64,000 nt of DNA from Elephas maximus indicus (taxonomy: Eukaryota > Chordata > Mammalia > Proboscidea > Elephantidae): assembly GCF_024166365.1 (NCBI RefSeq), contig NC_064834.1:55656001-55720000 (forward strand). Reading direction: 5' to 3'. The notes under the pieces were generated by a model that saw nothing but the letters and a program-made list of their open reading frames with translations, ran no database searches and had not been told where the DNA came from. The position numbers were made by a program, and so were the translations under genes. Below, one piece after another: positions 1-13,200 of this stretch. The stretch's first letter is position 1. Every line of letters starts with the position of its first letter.

Positions 1-1245
1 TTGAAGTCTCCTACTATTATTGTGAAACTGCCAATTTCTCTTTTCAGTGCTTTAGAGTTTGTTTTATGTATTTTGGAGCCCTGTCATTGGGTGTATATAT
101 ATTTACTATGGTAATGTCCTCATTATGGATTGCCCTTTTAATCATTATACAATGTCCTTCCTTATCTTTTATGGTGGATTTTGTTTTAAAGTTTATTGTG
201 TCTGAGATTAGTATTGCCACTCATGCTTTTTTCTGGTTGCTGTTTACTTGATACATTTTTTTCTTTACCTTGATTTTTAATATATGTCTTTGTGTCTAAG
301 GTGTGTCTCCTGTAGACAGCGTATTGATGGGTCATGTTTTTTCCATCCATTCTGTCACTCTCTGCCTCTTTACAGGTGCATTTCAGCCATTTACATTCAG
401 TGTGATTATTGATAAAAATAGGTGTATATTTATTGCTGTCACTTTGTAGTGCTTTTTGTGTGTGCTGATGTTTTCATTGTTCCTCTTACTTTCCTGTGCT
501 GGGTTCCTTTTGTTTGTGAAATTTCTTTTTGTTTCTTTCATTATTATAGATTTTGTGTTTACTGAAGCTTTATGTTTTTCTTCATTTTGATGAGTAGGTT
601 TATTAGCTTTCTTTTCGGTTACCTTGAAATTTACCCTCATATTCCTAAGTTTGAACCAGTTTCTTATTACTTGATATTCCCTTGACTTCCTCTCTATTTG
701 AAAGTTCTATACCTGCACCATGTATTCCCCCTTTTATTGTTCTGACCTTGTCGTCATTTACAGATTGACATCTCTAGTTCCCTGTTTTAAATCTTTCAGT
801 TTTGTTTTATCCTTGAGAGTTCATTACCTAGGTCAGTATTTTGCTGATATTAACCTGTGTCCTAGATTCAGGTTGTTGTCTGATGTTGTTGGTTCTCTAA
901 TCGAAGGATTCACTTTAATAAATCTTTTAAGTTTGGTTTGGTTTTTACAGATTCCCTCAATTTCTGTTTATCTGGAAAGGTCTTAATTTTGCCATCATAT
1001 TTGAGAGAGAGTTTTGCAGGACATATTATTCTTGGTTGGCAATTTTTTTTTCTTTCAAGGTTTTATATATGTCATTTCATTGCCTTCTTGCCTGCATGGT
1101 TTCTGACGAGTAAGCAGAGCTTAGTCTTATTGTTTCCCCTTTGAATGTGACTTTTCTTTTTTTTTTAAGCTGCTCTCAAGATTCTTTCTTTGTCTTTAGT
1201 TTTGGCAAGTGTGATTATATGTCTTGGTGACTTTCTTTTGGGGTC

Positions 1246-1743
1246 TGTCTTAGTCATCTAGTGCTGCTATAGCAGAAATACCACAAGTGGATGGCTTTAA
1301 CAAAAACAGATTTATTTCTTCACAGTAAAGTAGGCTGAAAGTCCAAATTCAGGGCATCAGCTCCAGGGGAAGGCTTTCTCTCTCTCTGTTGGTCTTCTCA
1401 TTAACCTTCCCCCAGACTAGGAGCTTCTCTGTGCAGAGACCCCATGTCCAAAGGACACACTCTGCTCCCAGCACTGCTTTCTTGGTGGTATAAGGTCCCT
1501 AAATCTCTGCTCGCTTCCTTTTCATCTCTTGTAAGATAAAAGGTGGTGCAGGCCACACTCCAGGGAAACTCCCTTTACATTGGATTGCGGATGTGACCTT
1601 AGTAATGGTGTTACAATCCCACCTAATTCTCTTTAACATAAAGTTACAATCACAGAATAGAGGACAATCACACAATACTGTGAATCATGGCCCAGCCAAA
1701 CTGATACACATATTTTTGGGGGGACATAATTCAGTACATGACA
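1246..1743. mobile_element. Solo LTR-like element inside the L1
   Basis: A 498-bp insert begins with TG and ends with CA and is flanked by the direct repeat gggtc at 1,241-1,245 and 1,744-1,748. Removing it rejoins continuous L1 text. TG...CA ends plus a 5-bp duplication is the signature of an LTR retroelement, here reduced to a single LTR. The family is not identified. No coding sequence is present. Confidence 0.75.
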
Positions 1744-2680
1744 GGGTCTATCCTATATGGGGTTCATTGAGTTTCTTGGATAGTCAGCTTTTCATCTTTC
1801 ATGATATTAGGGAAGTTTTCTGTCAGCAAATCTTCAGTGATCCTCTGTGTGTTTTCTGTTTTCTCCCTGTTCTGGAACTCTGACCATGCACAAGTTTTTG
1901 CTATTGACTGTATCCCACATAGTTCTTAGGCTTTCTTCATTATTCTTCATTCTTTTCTCCGATTTTTTCTCAAAGTGGCAGCCAAGATTTGTCTTCAATT
2001 TCATTGATTCTGTCTCCCATTGTTCCAAATTTGCTCCTAAAACCTTCTATTGCATTGTCCATTTCTGAAATTTTGTTATCTTTTGGATTTCTAATTGCTG
2101 TTTTTGCATGATTTCTTATTATTTATTTTTGACATTTTGTTCTTATATTATTTTCCTGAATTCCTCTATTGCTTTGTCTGTGTTTTCCTTGGTTTTGGTT
2201 GGTTTTGTCTGTGTTTTCCATGATTTTGTCTTCATTTTCCTTAATTGCTTTCCTAATCTCTTGGAGAGCCCTGAATATTAGAGACTTTTTAATTTCTTAT
2301 CAAGCAGTTCCAGTGCCTTTTCTTTTGCCAGAAGGTCAACCAGTGCTTTCTTCTGGTGGCTTACTGGAGCTCTCTTGTCATTTTTTAAAATATGTTTTGA
2401 TATTGTCTGCTGTCTCAGAGACATTCAGGTGTTTTCTTTATTGATTGTAGGTTTGTTTGTTTCATCCTGCTTTTTTGTTTGGTTTGGTTATGTCTGGGTG
2501 GGTGAGCCAGGTGTGCTTTGCTGCTTGCTCCTCTCTGGGCACGATAGTTTTCACTACCTTGTCCAGGTATGCAGGGATAGTCACTCAGCTATGGTGCAGC
2601 AGAGCAGGTCTGCAGGGGGGGAGGGAGAAGGTGGGTCATTTGTCTGCAGTGTGAACCAGATCAGCGGCTGGAGCAGGACT

Positions 2681-2900
2681 GCGGTGGACAGCAGGGGGGT
2701 GATCCCAAGCTGGTAGGGACAGGCCTGGGGTTTGGGCCGGGTCCTCTCTGGGCAGTTGTGGGTGGTAGGAACAGTTCAGAGCTGGCAGGGAGTGTCTTGG
2801 GGTCCAGGCTGGGTCCCCTCATGCCCATGGTGGATAGCAAGAGCAGCTTGGAGCTTGTGAGGAGCAGCCTGGGGTCCAGGCTGGTTCCCCTCAGGGCCAT
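2681..2900 (-). repeat. Three tandem ~72-bp units in the L1 5' UTR
   Basis: Units start near 2,683, 2,757 and 2,828, with the start of a fourth at about 2,900. Each carries a ggtgga/ggtggtag-like start, then gctg/gcttg, then (g)gtccaggctgg-type and cccctc-type blocks. Units 2 and 3 are clearly more alike than unit 1. The block lies in the inferred 5' UTR of the antisense L1. Confidence 0.7.
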
Positions 2901-3477
2901 GGCTGGTGGGGCAGAGGAGAAAGGTAGGAGGGGAGGTGAAGGCAGGGCCAGAGGGGACTAGATGGAGGAGGGCAATAGGGTGGGTTAGTACTGTGGTTCC
3001 TGGCAGTTGGGGTTTCCAGATGGGGTGGTTATAGCTGCTGTTCACCAGAGGGGAGGCATTTGTAGGAGTGTGCTCCTGTGGTTATTGGGTGAGAGAGTCT
3101 GGGCTTCTCCTTGAGTCGCAGCCAGCAAACATGGTCTTACTTAGTCCTGGGTGTGTCCACACCATACCTATATCTCTTACTAGGAATTCCATAGAGGTGC
3201 CTTTCTGTGTGCGGGGTTGTTGGCTTTATTCTAAGATGGTCAAGCTGAATAATGCCATTTGGCTAAGAACCTGCATTTCATATCTCTATTCCTTCCCTAT
3301 TTTCTATCAGTATCTTCTTCTCCTCGGTGACTTCTGATCTAATACTTTATTCTTTCATTTAAGGTTCAGGGCTCTGGGATTAACATCTGTATTTGTTTTA
3401 CTTGGTTTTTTGGGTCTTTGTTGCAGCAGGATGGCTAAGTATGACTGACTAGTCTGCCATTGGCTCCAGCCACACCC

Positions 3478-3604
3478 ACCTCCAGGCTATAATCTTTACA
3501 GGAGCAGATCATCAGGTCTTTCTCCTGTGGAGCTGCTGGGTGGGTTCAAACTTCAGACTTTTCAGTTAGCAGCTGAGCATTTAACCACTGCACCACCAGG
3601 GCTC
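3478..3604 (-). mobile_element. AfroSINE, antisense
   Basis: It ends with the reverse complement of the SINE head (ccaccagggctcc) and carries the antisense internal tRNA-like box. This is the variant with a gatcatcaggtctttctcc-type middle. The SINE tail at the left is not preserved. Confidence 0.85.
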
Positions 3605-5220
3605 CTTGTTTATTCTCGTAGTATCATTCCTTTGGAATCGTTCTTTCCAAAAATCAACTTGATATCAGAGTAGGTGATATGATGCCTCCCAAGCAATGAA
3701 TATAAAAGCTGCTTAGCAATGATTACTGATATAAATCATAGGAGTTGTTTTTGAGTTCTGTACTATCAGTTCTATGTAACTAACACTCTAGAATTATATA
3801 ATAAATATATTTCATTTTATTTAGGAAAGCATTGTCAGAGATTTTAAAAGCTCTATTATTATCAAGCTATATACTTAAGATTTGTGAATTTTATGATATG
3901 TTGTTATGTAAAGTATAGCTTAATAAATAAAACATTATGAATTAAAAAGAAAGTAAAAAGTTCTATGAGAATATGTGTTACTAATAAAATATTTTCCCTG
4001 GGGGAAAAAAACCAAAGCATATTAACTTTTTATGTAGATGAACCATGAGAACTACAAAATCAAAGGCTCGGGTGGCATCCATCAAATTGTTTACCCCATA
4101 CTATATACCTGGCATTTTGCTGGATACTAAAAGGATACTGTCTTCTCCTTCAAAGACTGTTCACCTCCCAGCAATCCTTTCTTTTCTGATCTGACTGCCA
4201 CTACAGTCTGAGTTCTTATGGCTCTTAGCCTGGTTTAGGTACTTTTTTCTTATAGCCACTCGCTAGTAGGATCTTCCTTTCCAGACCTGTGTCTAAGTTA
4301 ATCTGCCCAAACACAATTCCAGTTGGGGTTCATCCCCATTCAGAAGTGTTTGATGCCTGCCCACTGTCAGCTGAACTGATATTCAAAGCCAGATATGGTA
4401 TGAATGCCTCTTTATTTCCCATTACTCCCTTATAACACTAGATGCTCCAGACAAACTGGACCTCTTCTTGTTTCTCAACCTTCCCCGTGTTTTCTTATCC
4501 GTGCAAGTACTATAACCAAAAACTCTACCTACCACACTTTCTACCCTGTATCTCCACCTGTGAAACATCAAGGTTTACCTTATCTGGATCCATATAGTTC
4601 TTTGTGAAGCTTTCTACTAATTAAATCATCTTAATCTACCTGGCTGTAATTATTTGTGTATTTCTTTTATCTTCCTTAATAAGATATTAGCTCCTTGAGG
4701 GTGGAGATCTTTATATATTTGCTGTCTATGTAAACTCTGAGGTACCTTGCATAGTGTCTTCCACTTTGTAGAGGCTTAGTAAATATTTATTTGGAGGCAT
4801 TCATAATACACCATGAGAGTCATAAGAAAAAGCATATAAAGAGGAAATAGTGAACAATATTTCACTACTTAGGACTACATATGATTAAGTCCAAAATTAT
4901 GTAAAACGTATTAGAAGTGTGATAGGAGTTTGGAAAATAAGAACATTAGTTTATTAATTCATTTTTCAAAGAGATTGGTGCCAGTTTACTGTCTTGTAAT
5001 CTCTGGGATTAGACTTTGGAGCCAAAGGATGAGCAAAACAGTTGATGACTAGTGATAAAGACAGACAGACACATTGATAATTGTAATAGCACAGCATGAG
5101 GCTCTAACAAAGGGATGAGCCCAAGGGAATTGCAAACGTAGGCACCTAATTTTGCCTAAAGGTTGGGGCAAGGACAGAGAAGGCTCCAAAAAGGATAATT
5201 TCACAAGCTGGACAAGGAAG
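3605..5220. other. Noncoding stretch, probably CFAP43 intron
   Basis: AT-rich sequence without a convincing exon on either strand. Around 4,650-4,800 a run with a 'ctccttgagg...ttagtaaatatttattt' pattern resembles an old L2 3' end. Nothing else recognised. Confidence 0.5.
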
Positions 5221-5434
5221 AGGAGCTCTGGTGGTGCAGTGGTTAAGTGCCCGACTGCTAACTGAAAAATCGGCAGTTCAAACCCACCAGCTGCTCTACA
5301 GGAGAAAGGTGTGGCAATTTACTTCCATAAAGATTTTAGGCCTTGGAAACTATACAGGGGCAGTTCTACTCTGTCCTACAGGGCTTCTATAAGTCAGAAT
5401 CAACTCCACAGCAATGGGTTTGGCTTGGACAAAG
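5221..5434 (+). mobile_element. AfroSINE, long form, sense
   Basis: Full-length copy: head gagctctggtggtgcagtgg, tRNA-like box B, the extra ~45-bp block (gagaaaggtgtggc...gattttaggcc), and the tail ending in gcaatgggttt. Confidence 0.92.
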
Positions 5435-5649
5435 AAGAGAAGGGCATCCCAGAAAAAAGTAACTACAAATTCCACGTGGCAGAATTTGGAGAGAGCAGAG
5501 GGATGAGGAGAAATTCTTAAAAGGCTCAAGTTGGAGGAGCTGAAGCTGGACAGGCAGGCCAGAAGAAAAGTTTATGTTTTAGAGTGCTACCCAGATGGCA
5601 TGGCAGATGCAAGATTAGAGAGAGAAGTAAGTCTGAAGGATACAAGTAA

Positions 5650-5697
5650 GAATAAATGGAGGGAGGGAGAATAAATGGAGGGAGGGAGGGGTAGGGT
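5650..5697 (+). repeat. G-rich (ggga)n tract
   Basis: Two nearly identical ggagggagggag-type runs separated by aataaat, followed by ggggtagggtagg. The clustered G runs could form a G-quadruplex; this is inference from composition only. Confidence 0.6.
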
Positions 5698-5720
5698 AGG
5701 AAAATTCAATCCTGTTGGCC

Positions 5721-5832
5721 TCAGTTTCATCAGTGAAGTATAAGTCAGGGAATGAGAGTAGGGGTAGATGAGGGACACAGCAGTTGGGGAAAACTTTCTG
5801 GAGGGGGTAGCATTTGAGTTGGGAACTGGGGG
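5721..5832 (+). repeat. Local repeat copy A (pair with 6,613-6,724)
   Basis: About 112 bases starting tcagtttcatcagtgaagta recur with roughly 90% identity 892 bases downstream. The text resembles an ancient interspersed repeat; both copies are in the same orientation. Confidence 0.85.
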
Positions 5833-5932
5833 ATTTCTAGAGGTCAAGTGACAAGGGAATGAGCTAGAAGGCATGTGTGTGAAATGATGGAAAGAAATGA
5901 CTGGATAGATCAGAGAACTTATATGGGAAGTA

Positions 5933-6088
5933 AACCAAAAACCAAACCCATTGCCGTCAAGTTGATTCCAACTCATAGTGACCCTACAGGACAGAGTAGA
6001 GTTTCCAAGGAGCATCTGGTAGATTCAAACTATCAACCCTTTGGTTAGCAGCCATAGCACATCATAGCTCTTAACCACTGTGCCACCA
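5933..6088 (-). mobile_element. AfroSINE, short form, antisense
   Basis: Antisense tail (aaacccattgccgtcaagtt) to antisense head (ccactgtgccaccat), with the promoter-box region inverted in between. Confidence 0.9.
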
Positions 6089-6612
6089 TATGAGAAGTAG
6101 CAGGAAATAATATTAATGGCATGGGTGGGATCAGGTTATGGAGGGCATTGAAATCAAAGCACAGCAGTTCTTCAATTGCATGTCTGAAAACAGTCTTCAA
6201 GAAGGGCAGTTTGGCAGTAATGAGCTGCCTCGTTTGGATCAAATGTAGATGAGGGTCAGTGAAATCAGTCTAATGTTGCTACAGAAATCAAGATGTCTAA
6301 TAAGGGCAATTGGAGTGGAGATGGAGAGTGCTTTGGGCAGGTCTGGGGAGTTTGCCTTGGTGGGCTCCCTTCTCAAAAGGTCTACACTTTGCCCTTTCTA
6401 CATGGATGTTGGCTCCTGTGGCCCAGGCTCAACCCAGGCCATAGATCATTGCATAGGAATAGATGCCAGGCCTAAGGAAAACAGACCAGATTATTTTTGA
6501 AATTCCAGCCAAGAAACACAAAGGTGGTTTTCTACATGGCAGCTGTATTTAAAATGAGATCATCAAGGATGAGGGTTAAGTGGATTTGGGGGCTGGAAAG
6601 GGTTTAATTAGC

Positions 6613-6724
6613 TCAGTTTCATCAGTGAAGTATGAGTCAGGGAATGAGAGAAGGGGTAGATGAGGGACATAGCAGTTGGGGAAAACTTTCTAGAGGAGGT
6701 GGCCTTTGAGCTGGGAACTGAGGG
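6613..6724 (+). repeat. Local repeat copy B (pair with 5,721-5,832)
   Basis: Second copy of the ~112-base direct repeat, about ten substitutions away from copy A over its length and colinear with it. Confidence 0.85.
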
Positions 6725-6739
6725 AAAGGAAAGGATACA

Positions 6740-6870
6740 GCATAATAGCTAAGAACTTGGATTCCTTGGAGGCGATATTGCCTGGATTCAGGTATCAATG
6801 CCACTGTTTACTAGTTATGTGAATTTGGGCATGTTTCCTAAGCTCTCAATGTCTCCATTTCCTCATATAT
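6740..6870 (+). mobile_element. MIR-like SINE remnant
   Basis: Contains the MIR-type core: 'gcctggattcaggtatcaat', 'tactagttatgtgaatttgggca' and 'cctaagctctcaatgtctccatttcctcat'. Old and diverged. Confidence 0.6.
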
Positions 6871-7129
6871 ATATATCATGGAAATAAAAATATTATTTCC
6901 TTAATAATGTTGTTTTGAGGATTATATGAAATATGAATATATAGGAACAGCAGAACACTTAAAACTCAGTAATACTCAATGAACATTAGCTAGCTGTAAG
7001 GCGTTCCACAGGAGTTGGTAACTAACTAGACAGAGAGAAAAATGGCAGCCAGAATTTTCATCTTTAAGTGTATACAAAACAACATGCATGGCTACACTTC
7101 TGGAAATACAAAGTAGAGCAGTTTCTCAC

Positions 7130-7289
7130 CCAAGGGTGGTGGTTCTTCTGTCTTATTAAGCACAGTCACCTTCAAAGTATCTCCATTAATCATTAAAAGA
7201 TGACCCTCTTCACAGCCAACATACAGGTCACTTGATGGAGTCCAGCAATGCATAGTTGGGTGAAGCAAAGGACACAGATCATCTTTTGG
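7130..7289 (-). CDS. CFAP43: CFAP43 coding exon 6
   Basis: 160 nt, residues 246-298 plus one base. Preceded by cctttaag and followed by donor gtgaga. Encodes [16 protein letters not shown], then [20 protein letters not shown], typical WD-repeat beta-strand text. No stop in frame. Confidence 0.93.
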
Positions 7290-10200
7290 CTTAAAGGAAA
7301 GAGTAAAACCCTTGTGTTAAGACAATGATCATGGCTTAAGAGTAACAGAAATACCCAGCAAAACAATTTTTAAAAAGAAACAAATGGACATATATAAATT
7401 CACTGGTCCTGCCATTTGCCAAGGGCTAAGCGAACTGCTACTACCTCACTATTTCTCTTTCCATTTTAGGTCACTAAGAAAAAATAAGGTATTATTGCCA
7501 GCACATTCAGAGTTTTTCTATGGGTGCAGATTGTCATGAAAGTACTGAGTAGTAATTTCTGTACTATTTTTGGTGGGCTTTTTCAGTATCTTAACCTAAG
7601 AAAGTTATTGTCTAGCTAAAATCATCCTTTCTGAGGAATACTCTTACCAATCTTCCCCCCACCCATCCTGTTCTGCAGGAGGCTGGAATGTGACTTCCTT
7701 GAGCTTCTGTGGAGAAGTCAGCCTGGATCCTCTGCTTAGTTAGCTTTTTCAGGGACCAGGAAGAGCACCCCTTAACCTATTTTGGTGGACTCTCTAATTC
7801 AGTTCAAGAAACATCCTATAGTATGTCTTTGATTCCATGGAAAACTTGAACAGAAGTGCATAAAATCTATGGGGACTGAAAACAATATAGGCCAAGGGTC
7901 TAAGGCAAATTTTTCCTGTAAAGGATCAGATAGTATTTCAGAATTTATGGGCCACATAGGTCTTTTTTCAACAACTCTTTAAAAATGTAAAAACTGTCCT
8001 TAGCTTGGGGCCATATAAAAATAGGCTGTAATTTGGCATACATACTTTTGAAACAATGAGAAAATATATGTGCAGGTATATATGCATGTATGTAGGCATA
8101 TATGTGTATAAACCTGTTACTGTTGAGTTGATCCCAACTCATAGCAACTGTATGTGTATATATATAGATATATATATGTATATGAATCTATGTGATTGTA
8201 TACACATATATTAATATATGTAATAAAACACATAGAAGGCACAGTTACAGATACTTCTTAGATGTAGCCAAACACCTCGTGGGATTGGATTCCTGTGTTT
8301 GAAGGATAAGGACTACAGTCTTGTGGGACATCTCAGTAAACTGGTGTAAAATAGTTCACAAAGGTATGTTCTACATCCTAGTTTGGTGAGTAGTGTCTGG
8401 GGTCTTAAAAGCTTAGAACCGGCCATTTAAGACACAACTATTGGTTTCTACTCATCATGAGCAAAAGAGAAAGAAGGAAACAAAAGACTCATAGAAGAAG
8501 CTAGTCTATAGGACAAATAGTCTACATGGACCAGGGTCTCTTCTACCCTGAGATCAGAACTAGATCACGCCCAGGTACCACTACCGACCGTTCTAATCAG
8601 GGCCACGATAGATGGATAGAATGGGAGAAAAATGCAGAACAGAACCTCGAATTCCTAAAAAAAAACAAAAAAACAGACCAACTGGACTGGTTGTGACTGG
8701 AGGACACAACCTGCCCTGCAATCTTCTTCAGACCTAGAACCGAAAATAACCCCTGAGGTCATCTCATTGCTAAATAACAAATTGGCTCAAAAAATAATGC
8801 ATATAGCCTGCAAGTACTGTGCTCCTTTAAAAAATCACCTATATGAGACCAAACGGTCAACAATTACTTTAAAACAAATATAAGAATACAATGAATGGGG
8901 CAGGTAAACTAGATTAACAGAAACAGAACAACCAAAGTGGAAATAATGAGAATGTTCACGCATTGTGAAGACTGTAACCAATGCCACTGAACAACTTGTG
9001 TAGAAATTGTTGAATAGGAACCTAAACTGCTACGTAAGCCTTCAACAAAAACACAATTAAATCTTATTTAAAAAAAAAAAGGCCCTAATTTGCTGACGTC
9101 TGCTTCCCATGATAATACCTTAGTGTTGTGCCCCCTGCAACCCCAAACACTGGCGTCCAGTAGGAGAGAGACCACTCCCCCTTTCTCTCAGCAGGAACAG
9201 GCTCCGTTGTAAGCTTAGGACTACATGCTCTCCTTTCTGGAGGTCCAAGTAGCTGTGACAGCTATTTTGGGCACATGTCCCCCCACCTCCCAGCACTGAT
9301 GAACTAAGATCCTAAATTCAGAATGCCATAATATGGCACTGTCTCCTTTCTAGTTGAACTAGTCAAACATACTAGCTTACTTTTATTATTATCATTTTTT
9401 TTTTTAAACATACCGTGTAGTGCTATCTGGGCTTTTTGTAATGCCATGCTATTATTTAGAATTTACTGGCTACAACATGTCTTTGTCTTCTTTAGGCATC
9501 CTTATGCCCATAGACACAGAAATAAAATTTAATAAGCTATTGGCCAAATCACCAAAATCCCTAAATTTATTTCCTTTGTTTATTCGTTTATTCATCCATC
9601 TAACAAATATTTATTGGACACTTGCTACGTTTCAGGTACTTTTCTAGGCATAGGAATATAACAGTAAATAGAACAGACAAAAATCCCTATCCTCATGGAG
9701 CTTATACCCTGGTCAGGGGAAACAAAGAATAAAAATAAGTTAAGATGTTAAACATATAAGAATGTTACATGGTGATGTGGGTTGTGGAGAAAAACAAAGC
9801 AGGGAAAATTGGAAGAGCTTTCACAGTTGGGGAACATGGTAAGCCTATATAAACAGCCGTTTTTCTACTCAAAACTCCCTGATTTATGCAAGCCATCATT
9901 CTAATAAATAAGAAACTATTTGAAAAATATGTTATATACTACTCTTTTAATTTAGGAGAGGCTTGCAGATGCAAGGTAAATTAAGTATGGCCCTGACAAA
10001 GTATTTCTACTAGATTATCAACTGATACAAGTTTGTTGCATAATTAATATCATCTCAATAAACATTTACTGGGTGTTGGTTGGAAACCCTGGTGGCATAG
10101 TGGTCAAGAGCTACCTTGCTAACCAAAAGGTTGACAGTTCAAATCCACCAGGCACTCCTTTGAAACTGTATGGGGCAGTTCTATTCTGTCCTATAGTGTC

Positions 10201-13200
10201 GCTGAGTTAGAATCAACTTGATGGCAGTGGGTTTTGTTTTTTGTGGGGGCGTTGGTTATATGCTGGGCATTGTGCCATGTCCTAAGGGATCCCTCTTTTC
10301 AATAGGATAGTTACCTACTGAGGGAAGAAGTAGTATCAGCAAATACCAGAAAACATTGTAGTTTATAGTACAAAAAAAGTAGAGGTGTGTTTACATAGTA
10401 TGGGAGCATCATTGAGGAAGCAAATGATTCTTCCCTATGGAGTGAGGGAAGCATAGAGAGAAAGGAAGTGTGGCCTTTGGGATGAAACTTGAAATATGAC
10501 TAATGTGGCACTTATACACAGGAGCGTTCATCATGATAATTTTTTTTAAAAGGATAGATTGACTTTAATTGTATGGTTGGTGTATTTCATGCCCTCCTTT
10601 TTTTTTCTAACCTTAGTTAGAAAATAAATACTTGAGTGACAATCTGGCTACCCAGTGAACTAAAAATAGGGCAAAACCACCCAAAAGAATTAAGCTGCTG
10701 CCGATTAATGACATTTCTGTGGTGTCTGACTGAGGTATGACTCATGGAAAAAGAGTGATTCACTGAGCCACCATATTTTTAAAAATTTTCTTGATGACAC
10801 CTAACCTTAGACTATAAATCACAAAATGGCAGATTCTTTTTATTTTAATTAATGAGTTGATTAATTTATTGTGCTTTAAGTGAAGGTTTACAAATCAAGT
10901 CAGTCTGTCATACAAAAAGTTATACACACCTTGCTATGTACTCCTAGCAGCTCTCCCCCTAATGAGACAGCACATTCCTTCTCTCCTCCCTGTATTCCCT
11001 GTGTCCATTCAGCCAGCTCCTGTCCCCCTCTGCCCTCTCATCTCGCCTCCAGACAGAGTTGAAAAGGGCAGGTTTTTACCTGCGATGGAAGTAGGCACAC
11101 GATCTTTAAAAAACCACATTTCTGATTCTCACAACACCAAAGAACCTGGAGGTGAGGATGAAAACTCGGACTTTTCCAGCCTTTGCTTGTGAAATTAGTA
11201 TTACATGTGGCTTTCCTGACTTTTAAGATAAACCTGGGCTTTTCTTCTTATTACCTTCTTTCATCGGTAAACATGTTCTTGTCATTTAAAAATGAATATG
11301 GTATTACATGGATTCTGTGAGCAGAAATAATACTTTTCAGTTCTTAAAATTCTAAGAGTTTTGAAAGAGAAGGGCCAAATGACATTTAAAAATATTTGTG
11401 TGTAGTACCACCTTCTTTTTTCGGGCTTCTGGAATCATATAGCAAACATTTTGATCACTTGAAGACCAAACATGAAAAATTTGGGTCCAACTCCATTGTT
11501 TTAGAAAATGTAAGCATCTGAATATTTTTCAGAATACCTGAGTTCAGAATGTTGTCATTAGTTGCCGTCAAGTCAATTCTGACTCATGGCAACCCCATGT
11601 AGAGCTTCTTATTTTGAAACTTCTGTTTAAAAAAGAGAAGTAGGTGGAAAAAGAAATCTAAAAATTAAATTCATTTTCTTGGATCAAATTTCTGCCCAGA
11701 GAACATCTGCCTTTGATTTTCCCCATGCTACTACGGGATGTACCCTAAATAAGTTGCATAACATGACTTGGTTCTTTTTAAAAATGTGATTTTCTAATGT
11801 TATCTACAAAAGAGATAATGGGAGTATTTAATTTTTATAATTTTGTCAAAGTGTAAACTTGTAGATTTAAAAGGATCTTATATAAAACCAAAAAACCAAA
11901 CTCATTGCCGTTGAGTCAATTCCAACTAATAGCGACTGTATAGGGTTTCCAAGGAGCGACTGGTGGATTTGAACTGCCAACTTCTTGGTTAGTAGCCAAG
12001 CTCTTAACCACTGTGCAACCAGGGCTCCAAGGATCTTATATAGATCAATTCATCACTGATTTCTTTATCATTGGTACCTAGGTCACAAGAAATGACATTC
12101 AAAGGAAAGAACAGAATCAAGACATTTGAGATCTATTTTTGGTTGTGCTTTCCCTCATTGTCCAGACATTAATAAAATTTTAGCCATTTTTTTATCATTT
12201 CATCTAACTAAAAAATGGAAAAAAGTAAACTGCTTGGGACATTTCTAACTTGGATGGAAAGCATATGGCCTTATTTTTACCCCCTATAAAATTTAGAGAT
12301 GTTAAACTACTACATTAAATTTCTGTTTTCAGAAAAAGATTAAAATGTAATAAGGGCAAAAGTCCTAGAAAATAAAGATGTCTGTTTATTACAAGCATTT
12401 AAAAAATTGTTAATTCCACACTGGAGTATTAAAAAAAAAGTAGGTTCATCATGTTGGTGCAAAACGTGAAAGATGAGGGCTTCTGTAGAAATTTGCCACA
12501 AAAAAAAAGATTTGAGATAGTCGAAAATTTGAGGTCCTAGGCAAAGAAAAAAGGAGCCCTAGTGGCACAGTGGTTAAGCGCTGAGCTGCTAACTGAAAGG
12601 ACAGTGGCTTGAACTCACCAGCCACTCTTCAGGAGAAAGATGTGGCAGTCTGCTTAATAAAGATTTACAGCCTTGGTAGCCTATGGTGTAGTTCCACTCC
12701 GTCCTACAGGTTCATCATGAGTCAGAATCGACTGGGTGGCAACAAATTTTTTTTTTTTTTTAGGCAAAGAAACATTCTTTCAAGTTGTAAAACAGGACAG
12801 CCCATCTATTTATTTTTACCTTGCTTTCCTATTGTGGCTGAGTATGGTTACATTTTCAAGGCTAAGGCCCATGCTATGGAAGGAATTAACCATTTTCCAT
12901 AATTTAAAAATTTGAATAACTATCATCCATTAGAGGAGATACCAAAAGAATACACCTCTCTTACTTGCCACAAAGAGTTTTCAAAACCATAGCTTATTTC
13001 TCTGCAGTGGTCAAAAACACTTGAGACCCTCTATTGCCTTTATCCTCTGCTTAGAGCTTTACCACAAGCATTAGCAAAGTGTGAGTTTAAGAGGTTAAAG
13101 CTCACCCCAAAGGTCCTGCATGTGCTGGTCCCTAGTCCCTGCCTCCCTCTTGAACATCACCCGGCACCTCACTTCCCTATTATTCACCATGCTCAAGCCA

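Larger units (their letters stand above)
1..3474 (-). mobile_element. L1 LINE, 5' half, antisense, cut by the window edge
   Basis: The plus strand reads as the reverse complement of an L1: the first ~650 bases match antisense ORF2 endonuclease-region text (for example the stretch around 300-330), followed by T-rich antisense ORF1/inter-ORF sequence and, from about 2,450, a GC-rich segment fitting an L1 5' UTR. All frames are broken by stops. An LTR-like element interrupts it at 1,246-1,743. The assignment rests on recognised L1 text, not an alignment; the right boundary is approximate. Confidence 0.75.

Noticed and set aside
5221-5300. tRNA-gene-like promoter boxes (ggttcgaatcc-type) at many places
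   Set aside because: They are the tRNA-derived heads of SINEs; no copy has a complete cloverleaf with acceptor stem.
5587-6015. 142-codon minus-strand frame
   Set aside because: It runs through an antisense SINE and an old repeat; the protein begins in SINE-derived text.
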